A stretch of 64,000 nucleotides of DNA, from the NCBI RefSeq assembly GCF_014770435.1, contig NZ_CP061739.1, positions 2,852,001 through 2,916,000 on the forward strand, in the 5' to 3' direction. How positions within the stretch are numbered: the stretch's first letter is position 1; each line of letters opens with the position of its first letter. A program made the translations under genes and the position numbers. The notes under the pieces are model-generated. The model did not search any database, was not told where the DNA came from, and worked only from the letters and a program-made list of their open reading frames with translations. Below are positions 39,866 to 49,942 of the stretch, in pieces. The DNA is from Psychrobacter sp. 28M-43 (GTDB lineage Bacteria > Pseudomonadota > Gammaproteobacteria > Pseudomonadales > Moraxellaceae).

Positions 39866-42754
39866 TTATGGCTTAACTGCTACGAGTACGCGAATAGAAT
39901 CCGGTACTAATGATAAATTACCAAGCGCTTGCTCACCTTGAGCTTTGAGCTGCTCTAAACGCTCAATCTCTTCAGGACGTACGTTTGGATTGATCGTTTG
40001 TAGATGTTTTAGACGCTTAATTTCGCGTGACCACTGCTGGCTAAAGCGGCTACTTGCTTGCTCACCAATCTCAGCGATCTGCTGACGAGCAATGTCTTCA
40101 GCTTCGTAATAACGCTGTTCAATCACATCGCCGCGTACTTTAATGACTTGGCGGGCACGGTTTTTATCCAATCGCTCAACGTGCGGCATAATCATCTCAG
40201 CACTGATACGAGCCGATAAATCACTGCCCTGCTCACTGATAAAGACACGGATATTTTGTGTGGACAAAGTCGCTGGCAGATTGAGTACTTTTGGCGCAAT
40301 CGCTTCAACACGGAAATTCACCTCTAGCAGCACCATACCTTGCGGAACAGCGGCACTTTTTAGCATAGCAACTGTCGTATTACCAAAGGTGCTAGTGCTG
40401 GCTAGCTCATAAATCGCACGCATCAATGGATGCTCGTGAGTGATGAATTCGATATCTTCACGCTGAAGTGCTTGCTCACGCTCGAAGGTCAACGTCATAC
40501 CGTCTTCATCACCAAGCGGCAAGCCATCGATATAGTCACTGATCTCGGTGCTATCGATAGGTGCAATCACCCACGAGCCATCACGCTGAATATTGTGATC
40601 GATATTGGCAGACGCAAAGAAACGCTCGATGAAGTGCGGCAGCAAATTGTTACCATCAAAGTCACGCATAGCATCAGCGATACGACCTGCAACACGCGGA
40701 CGGCATGAGTTGTACTCTAGCAGGCGATCACGACCAGCTTGTAGCTGTGCTTCTAGTCCCAAACGTGTCTGTAGCGCCTCGTCAATAATGTCTTGCAAGA
40801 TGACATTATTTTCAGCGGTATCAGCACCCTCAAGCATTGGCTTAAGCTCTTGGATATATTGCTCTTGTACGCTTTGGGCAGTTGGCGATATCTGATTGAA
40901 CATGTTCAGCGCATCGTTATACCACTGATACAGACGCTCTTGCGCTGTACCTTGCACATAAGGCACATGTAGCATGATTTGCTGCGTCTGACCGATACGA
41001 TCTAGACGGCCGATACGCTGCTCTAACGTATCTGGATTAGCAGGTAGATCCCATAGTATCAACTGACTTGCAAACTGGAAGTTGCGACCTTCTGAACCAA
41101 TTTCTGAACACAGTAGTATCTGCGCACCTTCACTATCTGCAAAGAATGCGGCCGCTTGGTCACGCTCAAGCAAAGTCATCTGCTCAGTAAAGATAGCTGT
41201 TTTGATACCGGCATGCAGACGCAATACCGCTTCTAAACTCTCTACCGTCGCACCACTACGAGCAATTAATAGGACTTTTTGATGCTTAAGCTCACCGCGC
41301 AAAATATCAATCAACCAAGAAACACGTGGATCATCTTCTAGCCAGCCACCGTCTGGTTGGTTTTCTTCGCCCCATAGCTGCTCACGCAACTTACCATTGG
41401 TTTGATAGCTGTCTTTCCATGCCTCAGGAAGTGGCAATGGATATGGTTGGCTGCTACGACCATAGAATCCTTTGACACTCTCACGAGTATTACGGAACAA
41501 AATACGACCTGTACCATGACGATCTAGTAGCTCGTTTAGTGCATGTGTACGCAGTTTTTCATCTTCATTGATTGAAGATAACTCATCAACACTAATGTCT
41601 AGTAAGCTACTTAAAGCAGCGATTTGACCTTCATTCAGTGGCTTTTCTTCTATTAAGACACTAGCAACTGCTGCTGTCTCTGCAAAAGCTTCTTGGCCAT
41701 CGATAAACTCATCCAAATCATCAAAGCGATCTGGATCAAGCAGACGCAGACGGGCAAAGTGGCTTTGCGCACCAAGCTGCTCTGGCGTTGCTGTTAATAG
41801 CATCACACCCGGCGTTTCTTCGGCGAAATCCGCAATCAGGTCATACTTATCATTGCCGCCCTGTGCTTCATCCCAATGCAGATGATGCGCTTCATCAACG
41901 ACCAATAAATCAAACCCTGCATCCATCGCTTGGTCGTATAAGTCTGGGTGGTCGAGTAACAGATCCATACCACCAATAATACATTGCTCAGTGGCAAAGA
42001 CATTTTGTTCAGGATCGTGTTCTTTAATAGCCGCAGTACGCACCAAATCAAACAAGGCAAAGTTTAGGTTAAAGCGACGACGCAGCTCAATCATCCATTG
42101 ATACTGCAAGCTATCAGGTACTAAAATCAACACACGCTCAGCTTTGCCTGTTAGCAACTGCTGGTGAATAATCATGCCCGCTTCGATGGTTTTACCAAGG
42201 CCAACTTCATCAGCCAGTAGTACACGCGGTGCGATACGCTTACCGACTTCATGTGCGATATATAGCTGATGCTCGATGATATCGACACGTGCACCCATTA
42301 GACCTTTTAGTGGATGACCTGCTAGCGCTGACTGCATGCGCAGGATATCTTGACGCAGCTCATACCAATCACCACGTTCAATACGGCCAGCAAGCAAACG
42401 CTCAAGTGGCTTGGCCAACGTGATATTGGCAGCAAGGCGGGTTTCCATGATGCCGCGCTCGTGCTCATCGACACCATATTTGAGTACACCCATCACCTCG
42501 TCAACAGCATTGACCGTATAGCTTTTGCCATCTTGATCGTAGATGCTATCGCCTACTTTAAACACCACGCGCGATAATGGCGCAGAGTTTTTTGCGTAGA
42601 CGCGTGTCTCTTCACTTTGCGGAAATAAAATATGCACACATCGGTCGTCAACATCGATGACCACACCTAAGCCAAGCTCAGACTCCGTATCAGATAAATA
42701 ACGTTGACCAACGGCGAATTCAGTACTGTGCAATGAAGCAATAGAGATAGTCAT
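39866..42754 (-). CDS. rapA: RNA polymerase-associated ATPase RapA
   Basis: RapA is a SWI2/SNF2 ATPase that recycles RNA polymerase. The 962-residue protein has the N-terminal SH3-like domains (VGQRYLSDTESELGLGVV), the Walker A segment DEVGLGKTIEAGM near residue 184, the DEAH box (VVDEAHHL) near 288, then LLTATPEQLGAQSHF and the helicase C domain with IGRLDRIGQTQQI. Both ATPase lobes and the C-terminal RapA-specific domain are present, and the length matches E. coli RapA (968). It is transcribed alone with a terminator. Confidence 0.96.
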   Translation of the reverse strand: MTISIASLHSTEFAVGQRYLSDTESELGLGVVIDVDDRCVHILFPQSEETRVYAKNSAPLSRVVFKVGDSIYDQDGKSYTVNAVDEVMGVLKYGVDEHERGIMETRLAANITLAKPLERLLAGRIERGDWYELRQDILRMQSALAGHPLKGLMGARVDIIEHQLYIAHEVGKRIAPRVLLADEVGLGKTIEAGMIIHQQLLTGKAERVLILVPDSLQYQWMIELRRRFNLNFALFDLVRTAAIKEHDPEQNVFATEQCIIGGMDLLLDHPDLYDQAMDAGFDLLVVDEAHHLHWDEAQGGNDKYDLIADFAEETPGVMLLTATPEQLGAQSHFARLRLLDPDRFDDLDEFIDGQEAFAETAAVASVLIEEKPLNEGQIAALSSLLDISVDELSSINEDEKLRTHALNELLDRHGTGRILFRNTRESVKGFYGRSSQPYPLPLPEAWKDSYQTNGKLREQLWGEENQPDGGWLEDDPRVSWLIDILRGELKHQKVLLIARSGATVESLEAVLRLHAGIKTAIFTEQMTLLERDQAAAFFADSEGAQILLCSEIGSEGRNFQFASQLILWDLPANPDTLEQRIGRLDRIGQTQQIMLHVPYVQGTAQERLYQWYNDALNMFNQISPTAQSVQEQYIQELKPMLEGADTAENNVILQDIIDEALQTRLGLEAQLQAGRDRLLEYNSCRPRVAGRIADAMRDFDGNNLLPHFIERFFASANIDHNIQRDGSWVIAPIDSTEISDYIDGLPLGDEDGMTLTFEREQALQREDIEFITHEHPLMRAIYELASTSTFGNTTVAMLKSAAVPQGMVLLEVNFRVEAIAPKVLNLPATLSTQNIRVFISEQGSDLSARISAEMIMPHVERLDKNRARQVIKVRGDVIEQRYYEAEDIARQQIAEIGEQASSRFSQQWSREIKRLKHLQTINPNVRPEEIERLEQLKAQGEQALGNLSLVPDSIRVLVAVKP

Positions 42755-43189
42755 AAGGCGATGTCTTTTGTACTCAAATAATGAAATTTAGATAGCAATG
42801 GTAGATTGTGATAGCGGTAAGATTACAAAGAACATAAATCGTCAATAGACGCAAAATAAATGTCGTAATCTTAGTAGAGCCAGCAGCTCAGTCACACCAT
42901 TATATAACGTTAGCGGGTAGATGAGTGCGTTAAGTTGAATTTTCAAGAGGCAGCTTGCGATAGCTATGACTTTATAAGCTATTTAATCGATACTATGTTA
43001 GACAAATACACGATTGTTGAATAATAAAGATTGTCCTTCTTTATCAGCAGCTTATATCTATTCGATCGATATTTGGCCGATTCGTTTTTGACTAAAAATA
43101 CCAACGTGCTACATTAAGCCGATAAGGATTCATGCGATAGCCATTTATTCGCTAATTATCTATAAGACAACAATAAGTAAGGACTAGCC
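42755..43189. other. Divergent intergenic region between rapA and the hydroxyacid dehydrogenase gene
   Basis: It must hold both promoters. It is AT-rich, with no ORF, RNA gene or strong inverted repeat that I can see. Confidence 0.4.
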
Positions 43190-44134
43190 ATGCAAGCCGT
43201 TTTTTTAGATAAAGGTACTTTTTCTGAAGGTATTGACCTGCCCGCGCCAATGGGTGTGAGCGATTACATCACTTATAATGACACGCCAAAAGACACGGCT
43301 GTTATCATTGAGCGTTGCAAAGATGCTGACATTATTATCACCAATAAAGTGCAAATCGGTGCAGAAGTCATAGAGCAACTACCAAAACTTAAGCTTATTC
43401 AACTGACTGCTACTGGCATGAATAACGTTGATCAAGCCGCTTGCGATAAGCACGGTGTTGCGCTGTTCAATGTCGCTGGTTATGCGGTCAAAAGCGTGCC
43501 CGAGCATACCTTTATGTTAATGTTAAATGCAATGCGCGCAGGCATCCATTACCATCAAAAAGTCGCTGATGGCACGTGGCTGGCAAACGGTAATTTTTGT
43601 CTGCTGGATATTCCGTTGATAGATTTGGAAGATAAGACACTAGGTATCATCGGTATTGGCACCATCGGCAAACGCGTAACCGAAATTGCTCGTGCCTTTG
43701 GTATGACCGTACTATGGGCAGAGCACCAAGGACGCGAACCACGCAGCGACGACTATACCGCGTTTGATGAAGTATTAGCGCGTGCGGATGTGATCAGTCT
43801 GCACTGTCCATTGAATGAACAAACTGAGCATCTTATTAATAAAGACACTCTGGCGAAAATGGTTAAAAAACCGCTCATCGTCAACGTCGCACGTGGCGGC
43901 ATCGTTGATAGCCAGGCATTAACTAACGCGATTAATAGTGAGCAAATCATCGGCTATGCTAGCGATGTGTTTGAACAAGAACCAATCGCTGACGATGACC
44001 CGTTGCTCAGTATCAGCGACCATCCACGTGTTATCTTTAGTCCACACAATGCATGGGGCAGCAAAAGCGCCCAAGAGACCTTATGGCAGATGTTAAGCAA
44101 GCAAGTGGCCGATTTCATCGACAACCATCATTAA
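43190..44134 (+). CDS. D-2-hydroxyacid dehydrogenase (hydroxypyruvate reductase-like)
   Basis: This 314-residue NAD-dependent D-2-hydroxyacid dehydrogenase has the Rossmann motif GIIGIGTIGKRV near residue 150. The catalytic residues are Arg in NVARGGIVD, Glu in VFEQEP and His in SPHNAWGS. It resembles glycerate dehydrogenase/hydroxypyruvate reductase (HprA), with the substrate-binding YAVKSVPEHTFML, but phosphoglycerate or lactate-type substrates are not excluded. It lacks an ACT domain, so it is not SerA. AAGGA lies just upstream. It converges on a flavoprotein gene with 14 bases between them and no terminator. Confidence 0.88.
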   Translation: MQAVFLDKGTFSEGIDLPAPMGVSDYITYNDTPKDTAVIIERCKDADIIITNKVQIGAEVIEQLPKLKLIQLTATGMNNVDQAACDKHGVALFNVAGYAVKSVPEHTFMLMLNAMRAGIHYHQKVADGTWLANGNFCLLDIPLIDLEDKTLGIIGIGTIGKRVTEIARAFGMTVLWAEHQGREPRSDDYTAFDEVLARADVISLHCPLNEQTEHLINKDTLAKMVKKPLIVNVARGGIVDSQALTNAINSEQIIGYASDVFEQEPIADDDPLLSISDHPRVIFSPHNAWGSKSAQETLWQMLSKQVADFIDNHH

Positions 44135-44148
44135 TAATTACCAATATG

Positions 44149-45771
44149 CTAACGACTAAATCGTAACCAGTCGTCTTTTATCTTGCGATACTTAAGCATG
44201 ATTCGATCGCTTAGATAGTTGTTGGTCACAAACCAAGGATAGCGATCGCCTTGCTTAGGTAGCTCGTCTTTGCCGCGTCTGACATAACCAGACGATAACG
44301 AACCCATTACAGTATCTGCTTGAGCATAGGCTGTCATATCGGCAGTCTGTGCTTGTGGTAATGCGACTTGATAGCGATTTTTGTGCATATACCCCAGCAG
44401 CCTCACTACATATTGACAAGCCAAATCGATTTTTAGTGTCCACGAAGCATTGGTATAGCCAAACAGTGCTACCAGATTAGGTATGCCTTCTATCATGACC
44501 GCTTTGTAGGTCATACGCGTGCCAATATCGACAGCTTGACCATCGATATATACCGCAGCCCCGCCCAACATCTGTAGCTTTAAGCCAGTCGCAGTCACGA
44601 TGATATCAGCGTCGAGATGCTGGCCAGATTGCAGCATAACTCCTGTCTCAGTAAAGTGGCTGATTTGATCGGTCACTACTGTTGCGCGTTTGTCCTGCAG
44701 GGCTTTGAATAAATCACCGTCAGGTACCGCACATACTCGTTGATCCCATGGATTATAGTCAGGCATGAAGTGTTTACTATCAACGCCGCTACCCTTTAAC
44801 TCTTTTTTCACCCCATTTTTTAAGACTGCTTTCATCACCTTGGGTGCATGAGTCGCAACTTTGTACAGGCCTTGCTGTCTCAACACATTGCGCGCACGCA
44901 GTACCGTATAAGCTTGCTCTTTTGATAATGGTGAAAACTTGCCTGATAACCAGTCAATAGCATGATCATCACCCGGCACGCTTGCCACATAGGTCGGCGT
45001 ACGCTGCAGCATCGTGACATGACTCGCACACTGATTACTATCTTTATCTACTAACGCAGGTAGCAACGTCATCGCCGTGGCACCACTACCAATAACGACA
45101 ACTTCTTTATCATTATAGTCTAGATTATTCCAATGCTGTGGATGAACGATTTGACCGTGAAAATCCTCCTCTCCATCAAAATGAGGGCGATAGCCTTGCT
45201 CATAGTCATAATAACCCGTGGCACCTACGATAAACTTGGCAGTCTTAACAAACCTCTCACCGTTTGCATGATTTTTGATGGTTGCTGACCACTGTTGATC
45301 CTCACTAGACCATGATATCTGCTGAACTTCATGCTGATAATGGATATGTTCGGTCACCCCAAACTCACGTGCCGTATCAGCGATATAACGTTTGATATCA
45401 TCGCCTGCTGCAAGCATTCTATAATCAAGCCACGGCCTAAAGTTATAGCCAAAGGTCAAGGCGTCAGAGTCAGAGCGAATCCCCGGATAGGTAAATAAAT
45501 CCCATGTACCACCCAAATCAGCACGCTTTTCTAAGATAGCAAAGCGCTGTGGAAGTTTTTGCTTATTAGTCGGCTTTACCTGCTTTTGCTTTTTTAGAGC
45601 TTTATGACCGAATAGGCCTTTATGCTGTTGCTGTAAACGGCAAGCCATGCCAATACCTGCGATACCTGCACCGATGATCAATACTTCATAGTCGGCTACT
45701 TTATCCGTCTTTGACTTTTTACCTTTAAGGCGGTTTTTGATAGCCTGTCTGGTAATGGTGATATCAAGCAT
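44149..45771 (-). CDS. Flavin-containing monooxygenase (Baeyer-Villiger type)
   Basis: This 540-residue FAD- and NADPH-dependent monooxygenase has an FAD-binding GAGIAGIGMACRL near residue 33. It also has the Baeyer-Villiger fingerprint FHGQIVHPQHW near 178 (family F-x-G-x-x-x-H-x-x-x-W) and a second nucleotide motif, VVIGSGATAMTLLP, near 200. The substrate is unknown; related enzymes oxidise ketones or sulphur and nitrogen compounds. The first 25 residues are basic. It shows no signal peptide. It is separated by only 96 bases from the RluA-type gene upstream, with no terminator. Confidence 0.9.
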   Translation of the reverse strand: MLDITITRQAIKNRLKGKKSKTDKVADYEVLIIGAGIAGIGMACRLQQQHKGLFGHKALKKQKQVKPTNKQKLPQRFAILEKRADLGGTWDLFTYPGIRSDSDALTFGYNFRPWLDYRMLAAGDDIKRYIADTAREFGVTEHIHYQHEVQQISWSSEDQQWSATIKNHANGERFVKTAKFIVGATGYYDYEQGYRPHFDGEEDFHGQIVHPQHWNNLDYNDKEVVVIGSGATAMTLLPALVDKDSNQCASHVTMLQRTPTYVASVPGDDHAIDWLSGKFSPLSKEQAYTVLRARNVLRQQGLYKVATHAPKVMKAVLKNGVKKELKGSGVDSKHFMPDYNPWDQRVCAVPDGDLFKALQDKRATVVTDQISHFTETGVMLQSGQHLDADIIVTATGLKLQMLGGAAVYIDGQAVDIGTRMTYKAVMIEGIPNLVALFGYTNASWTLKIDLACQYVVRLLGYMHKNRYQVALPQAQTADMTAYAQADTVMGSLSSGYVRRGKDELPKQGDRYPWFVTNNYLSDRIMLKYRKIKDDWLRFSR

Positions 45772-45867
45772 ACTTTCATCCTTGTGTTTGCATGACTGGC
45801 ATTTTATAACTGGTTTTAGAGCCGTTGTTTATCGCATCTATTAACAGCAAGCGGCAAAGTCTACTTC

Positions 45868-46581
45868 TTAAAATGGGCAGCGACTCTCCCAGTCCATCCA
45901 AGCGCCCAGTACCGGATGCTTTAAACGCAATTGCTGTGCATGTAAGTTGAGCCTCGGGGCTATCTCTAGTGCAGCACCTTCCGCATAAATCGGATCGCCA
46001 ATCATCACATGATCGACGTGCACCATATGTACGCGTAGCTGATGACTGCGACCCGTGACTGGCTTTAGCATGACCCGAGTAACTGCCTCGCCATTACAGG
46101 TTTCGTGAGCCACAACTTCATATAACGTCAGAGCATGTTTTGACCAGTCATGGTCGACGATATGACGCGGTTTGGTACTTGGCTCATAGCGTACTGGCAC
46201 TGATATCTCACCAGTTGCGCCGACCTGCTCCCACTTACCAAAAACACGTGCTTGGTATTTCTTTTGCGGTAAACGCTCGATGAATTGCTTACTGATATTG
46301 GTTTGCGCTGCTGCATTTTTTGCAAAAATAAGCAGTCCTGAGGTGTCCATATCTAAACGGTGAATCAATTTGACGGCTGGATTGGCACGCTCAAGACGAG
46401 CAAGCAGACTGACTTTGAGTGTTTTACCATCGACGCTTAATAGGCCTGCAGGTTTATCAACTACCCAAATATCATCGTCTTCGTAAACCGTAATTTCTTG
46501 TGCAAAATTTTTAAAAAACTCAAGCGGATAAGTGCTTTCTTGGGCATTGAGGGCATTAACTTCTTCATCGGTAAAAGGCAT
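45868..46581 (-). CDS. rluA: RluA-family pseudouridine synthase
   Basis: This 237-residue synthase has the catalytic motif LIHRLDMDTSGLLIFAK near residue 75, where the Asp attacks uridine. VMLKPVTGRSHQLRVHM comes later. It has no S4 domain and is close to E. coli RluA (219 residues, with the same VVDKPAGLLSVDG opening and LNLHAQQLRLKHP end), which modifies 23S U746 and tRNA U32. RluA rather than another RluA-family member is an inference from that layout. It lies upstream of the flavoprotein gene and is probably transcribed with it. Confidence 0.88.
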   Translation of the reverse strand: MPFTDEEVNALNAQESTYPLEFFKNFAQEITVYEDDDIWVVDKPAGLLSVDGKTLKVSLLARLERANPAVKLIHRLDMDTSGLLIFAKNAAAQTNISKQFIERLPQKKYQARVFGKWEQVGATGEISVPVRYEPSTKPRHIVDHDWSKHALTLYEVVAHETCNGEAVTRVMLKPVTGRSHQLRVHMVHVDHVMIGDPIYAEGAALEIAPRLNLHAQQLRLKHPVLGAWMDWESRCPF

Positions 46582-47062
46582 AAATTTAACTACTTATGTA
46601 AATTGGTTTTAAGATATGGATTTTTGGTGGCTAATACTTCAGACACGACAGCTATATTTGGCACGATAGCCATTTTATGAAAAACGGTTATTTGGATAAA
46701 AAGGCAAAACTTTGATTGATTTTTAACGTTATTAATATCGCTAGCTACTAATCACTAACTACTATATAAACAAAGTATAAAATACGACTTCTATAGTGCT
46801 GAGATACATACTTTGATAAGGATAATCGTATTAAATAACAGATTAGACACTCTTGTGCTGCACCGTTTCGATTTATTGTGCTAATACTAGTTGTTAAACA
46901 ATTTAACCAGCCTGTATCTGTCAAATTAGGGCAAACATGTTAATATAATGGCACATTTTCACCCCTTCTAAACAATTCTTTGACCACCAACTGATTTATT
47001 ATTAAACCAATATATAGGTTGATGAGTGGTGATAGAAGTAATAAAACAAGAGAGATAAAATT
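46582..47062. other. Divergent intergenic region between rluA and trxA
   Basis: Gene-free. A TATAAT at 46944-46949 could be the trxA -10 box, but no good -35 is paired with it. No other structure is visible. Confidence 0.4.
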
Positions 47063-47389
47063 ATGTCAGACCTTATTGTACATACTACCGACACAGACTT
47101 TGATCAAGACGTTCTACAATCAGACGTACCTGTACTAGTAGACTTCTGGGCACCATGGTGTGGTCCTTGTAAAGCCATCGCTCCTATTTTAGAAGATCTA
47201 GCGACTGAGTACCAAGGTAAAGTTAAAATCGTTAAAGTAGACGTAGACAACAACCCACAAGCGGCCAGCCGTTTTGGTATTCGTAACATCCCAACGCTAT
47301 TTGTATTTAAAGATGGCGAAAAAGTTGATTCAGTAATGGGCCTACAGCCAAAAGCTGAATTGGCTAAAGTATTAGACAAGCATTTATAA
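47063..47389 (+). CDS. trxA: Thioredoxin 1
   Basis: This 108-residue thioredoxin has the active site WCGPCK with Cys33 and Cys36, the buried Asp in VLVDFW, and the cis-proline in RNIPTLFVF. It reduces disulphides in cytosolic proteins and supplies ribonucleotide reductase. GAGAGA precedes the ATG. It is followed by a terminator and then rho, the trxA-rho order seen in many gammaproteobacteria. Confidence 0.97.
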   Translation: MSDLIVHTTDTDFDQDVLQSDVPVLVDFWAPWCGPCKAIAPILEDLATEYQGKVKIVKVDVDNNPQAASRFGIRNIPTLFVFKDGEKVDSVMGLQPKAELAKVLDKHL

Positions 47390-47440
47390 GTTACATTTGC
47401 CAGCTCTAGATTACCTTGATCGGGTAAAATAGAATAACCG

Positions 47441-47478
47441 AGAAAGCCATTATCTAACCAAGATAGTGGCTTTTTTGC
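47441..47478 (+). terminator. trxA terminator
   Basis: GCCATTATCT pairs with AGATAGTGGC (one G-T) around AACCA, followed by six T. It separates trxA from rho transcription. Confidence 0.85.
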
Positions 47479-47528
47479 TTGTTTTTTGTGCAAAAAACTC
47501 GATAATGTGACTTTTTTGGCAAAATTTA

Positions 47529-47558
47529 TTGACAACGCTATTGTGAAGACCGTATAGT
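47529..47558 (+). promoter_or_regulatory. Putative rho promoter
   Basis: A perfect TTGACA (47529-47534) and TATAGT (47553-47558) are separated by 18 bases. They would give a rho leader of about 350 bases. Confidence 0.6.
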
Positions 47559-47564
47559 CTGCTG

Positions 47565-47914
47565 ACAAGAGAAAACCAACTGTTTTCCTAAGTATCTTGT
47601 CGCTATTCTCCTCGTGTTTATCAACAAAAACACAATCGTCATTATAAACACCATTGCTGAACAAAATGACTAAACGCAATTACTGATATTGAGTTTTTGA
47701 CGCAGACTCTTATGTAGCCTTTTTTATCCTTATTTCTTATTACCTTGCATCCAATGATGGCAATGCGTACATAAGCAGACATATAAAACCAAAACTACAT
47801 AAACTACAGCGCTGTGCACACACCCATATCATCATATTACCGTTATTTTAATCACTGTCGTGACTTGTGCTGCTAATGGCATCTCTCATCTGATCAATTG
47901 CTAATGACCTATCT
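47565..47914 (+). promoter_or_regulatory. Long rho leader, probable autoregulation region
   Basis: This gene-free 350-base stretch between the putative promoter and rho has a C-rich, G-poor unstructured part at about 47780-47850 (CCAAAACTAC, CACACACCCATATC), like a Rho utilisation site. E. coli rho is attenuated by Rho in a similar leader; that this one works the same way is inference. Confidence 0.5.
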
Positions 47915-49183
47915 ATGAATCTTACTGAATTAAAGAAAAAATCAATCGCTGAGCTATTGGCTATCGCCAAAGAAATGGGTCTTGATAATATGGCGCGTAG
48001 CCGTAAACAGGACATTATCTTTGCTATTCTAAAAACCCATGCGCGTAACGGTGAAGCCATCTATGGTGACGGCGTACTTGAGGTTCTTCCTGATGGTTTT
48101 GGATTTTTGCGCTCATCAGAAGGCTCATATTTAGCCGGTCCTGATGATATTTATGTCAGCCCAAGCCAGATTCGCCGTTTCAGTCTAAAAACTGGTGACA
48201 GTATCGCTGGTACGATTCGTCCACCAAAAGATTCTGAGCGTTATTTTGCATTATTAAAAGTTGGCGAAATCAACTTTGATACGCCAGATCGTTCACGTCA
48301 TAAGCTTATCTTTGAGAACCTGACGCCCCTATTCCCAACTGAGCATTTAAAACTTGAGCTTGGTAACGGAACCACTGAAGATTTGACTGGTCGTATCATC
48401 GATCTAATCGCTCCGATTGGTAAAGGTCAGCGCTCTATCATTGTCGCACCGCCAAAAGCGGGTAAAACGATGTTGCTACAGACCATCGCGCAATCAATTA
48501 CTCGTAATAATCCTGAATGCTATTTGATTGTACTGTTGATTGATGAGCGCCCAGAAGAAGTCACCGAAATGGTACGTACGGTACGCGGTGAAGTGGTCGC
48601 CTCTACCTTTGATGAGCCGCCACAGCGTCACGTACAAGTCGCTGAAATGGTCATCGAAAAGGCCAAACGTTTGGTTGAACACAAGCAAGACGTGGTGATT
48701 TTACTTGATTCAATTACGCGTCTAGCACGTGCTTATAATACGGTTATCCCATCATCAGGCAAAGTATTGACGGGTGGTCTAGATGCCAATGCTCTAGAAC
48801 GTCCAAAACGTTTCTTTGGTGCTGCGCGTAACGTGGAAGAAGGTGGTAGTTTGACCATTATTGCCAGTGCATTGATTGATACTGGTAGTAAGATGGACAG
48901 CGTTATTTTTGAAGAGTTTAAGGGAACGGGTAACCAAGAGATTACGCTTGAGCGTGACTTGGCTGAAAAACGTGTATTCCCTGCGATTAATATCAAAAAA
49001 TCTGGTACACGCCGCGAAGAGCGTCTATTGGACGAAGACAAACTGCGTAAAGTATGGATTTTACGCAAACTACTTCAACCGATGGATGGCGTACAAGCTA
49101 CTGAGTTCTTATTGGATCGCCTAAAAGAAGCGAAAACCAATGATGAATTCTTCGAGCAAATGAAGCGTAAATCACAAAACTAA
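47915..49183 (+). CDS. rho: Transcription termination factor Rho
   Basis: This 422-residue hexameric RNA translocase has the full family architecture. The N-terminal Rho_N domain ([20 protein letters not shown]) and the RNA-binding cold-shock-like domain ([17 protein letters not shown]) come first. The ATPase core follows with Walker A APPKAGKT near residue 180 and Walker [17 protein letters not shown] near 262. Length is as in E. coli (419). It is cytosolic. A terminator follows. The upstream leader is long. Confidence 0.98.
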   Translation: MNLTELKKKSIAELLAIAKEMGLDNMARSRKQDIIFAILKTHARNGEAIYGDGVLEVLPDGFGFLRSSEGSYLAGPDDIYVSPSQIRRFSLKTGDSIAGTIRPPKDSERYFALLKVGEINFDTPDRSRHKLIFENLTPLFPTEHLKLELGNGTTEDLTGRIIDLIAPIGKGQRSIIVAPPKAGKTMLLQTIAQSITRNNPECYLIVLLIDERPEEVTEMVRTVRGEVVASTFDEPPQRHVQVAEMVIEKAKRLVEHKQDVVILLDSITRLARAYNTVIPSSGKVLTGGLDANALERPKRFFGAARNVEEGGSLTIIASALIDTGSKMDSVIFEEFKGTGNQEITLERDLAEKRVFPAINIKKSGTRREERLLDEDKLRKVWILRKLLQPMDGVQATEFLLDRLKEAKTNDEFFEQMKRKSQN

Positions 49184-49227
49184 TTCTTAGTCAGTTTGCT
49201 AGACATATTCAGCTTTGATTCAATATT

Positions 49228-49254
49228 AAGACTACCTATAGGTAGTCTTTTTTA
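49228..49254 (+). terminator. rho terminator
   Basis: AAGACTACC pairs perfectly with GGTAGTCTT around TATA, followed by TTTT. It lies about 45 bases beyond the rho stop. Confidence 0.85.
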
Positions 49255-49519
49255 TAGCAGTATCGAAGTATTAATAGTAGTATTAAAAATTAATAGTTAA
49301 GCCAATTAAACTATGCTGCTCTATCATTCACAGCTATTGCCGATGATACAGTACGGCAACATCGCTTACATCTCGTTTGCAAAGTTTAGCGTTTTTACTA
49401 CGACTATATTATTAGTAACCGACTATTATGACAGACAGTAGGAATATACTTGAAAATATCATGGACACAGTATTTTGAAGGTATTGCATTTTAAACTTGA
49501 TGACTTAATAGGTGATAAT

Positions 49520-49747
49520 ATGAAATTTGCTAAAACGATCGCAATGACTGCAATTACTAGCTCAGCATTAATCATGACTGGTTGTAACTCTTATAGCGGT
49601 ATGAGCAATACCGCTAAAGGTGCTACTGCTGGCGCAGCAGCTGGTGCTCTTATTAAGAGCAAAGGCGACAGCAAAGATATCGCTCGTGGCGCATTGGCTG
49701 GTGCAGCGATTGGCGGTGCTGGTGGTTATGTTCTTGATAACAACTAA
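49520..49747 (+). CDS. Small glycine-zipper lipoprotein
   Basis: The ATG at 49520, with AGGTG 6 bases before it, gives 75 residues; the frame further upstream has no good start. Residues 1-21 are a signal peptide ending in the lipobox IMTGC, so Cys22 would be lipidated. The mature part has glycine-zipper repeats (GATAGAAAGAL, GALAGAAIGGAGGYV), like the OsmB/SlyB-type outer membrane glycine-zipper lipoproteins. The function is unknown, perhaps membrane stability or stress. A bidirectional terminator follows. Confidence 0.85.
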   Translation: MKFAKTIAMTAITSSALIMTGCNSYSGMSNTAKGATAGAAAGALIKSKGDSKDIARGALAGAAIGGAGGYVLDNN

Positions 49748-49803
49748 ATCTTTCTACGCTGATATTATTTGACAATTGATTGAGTAATATCAGATAAAAG
49801 ATA

Positions 49804-49840
49804 ATAAAAAAGCCTGCAATTCATTGCAGGCTTTTTTATG
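49804..49840. terminator. Bidirectional terminator between the lipoprotein gene and ypfJ
   Basis: AAAAAAGCCTGCAAT pairs with ATTGCAGGCTTTTTT around a short loop. It serves both convergent genes. Confidence 0.9.
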
Positions 49841-49942
49841 TCTTAATTTTTATTATAAGTCCATGCACTAGACTTATAATAAAAAACATCATTAGTAAAA
49901 TACATTGTTAATCAAATACACGATTATTAATATGTATGGGCA

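Noticed and set aside
47104..47679. A 191-residue minus-strand frame over trxA and the rho leader
   Set aside because: Antisense to trxA, with a start in the rho leader and no recognisable domain; it would cross the trxA terminator.
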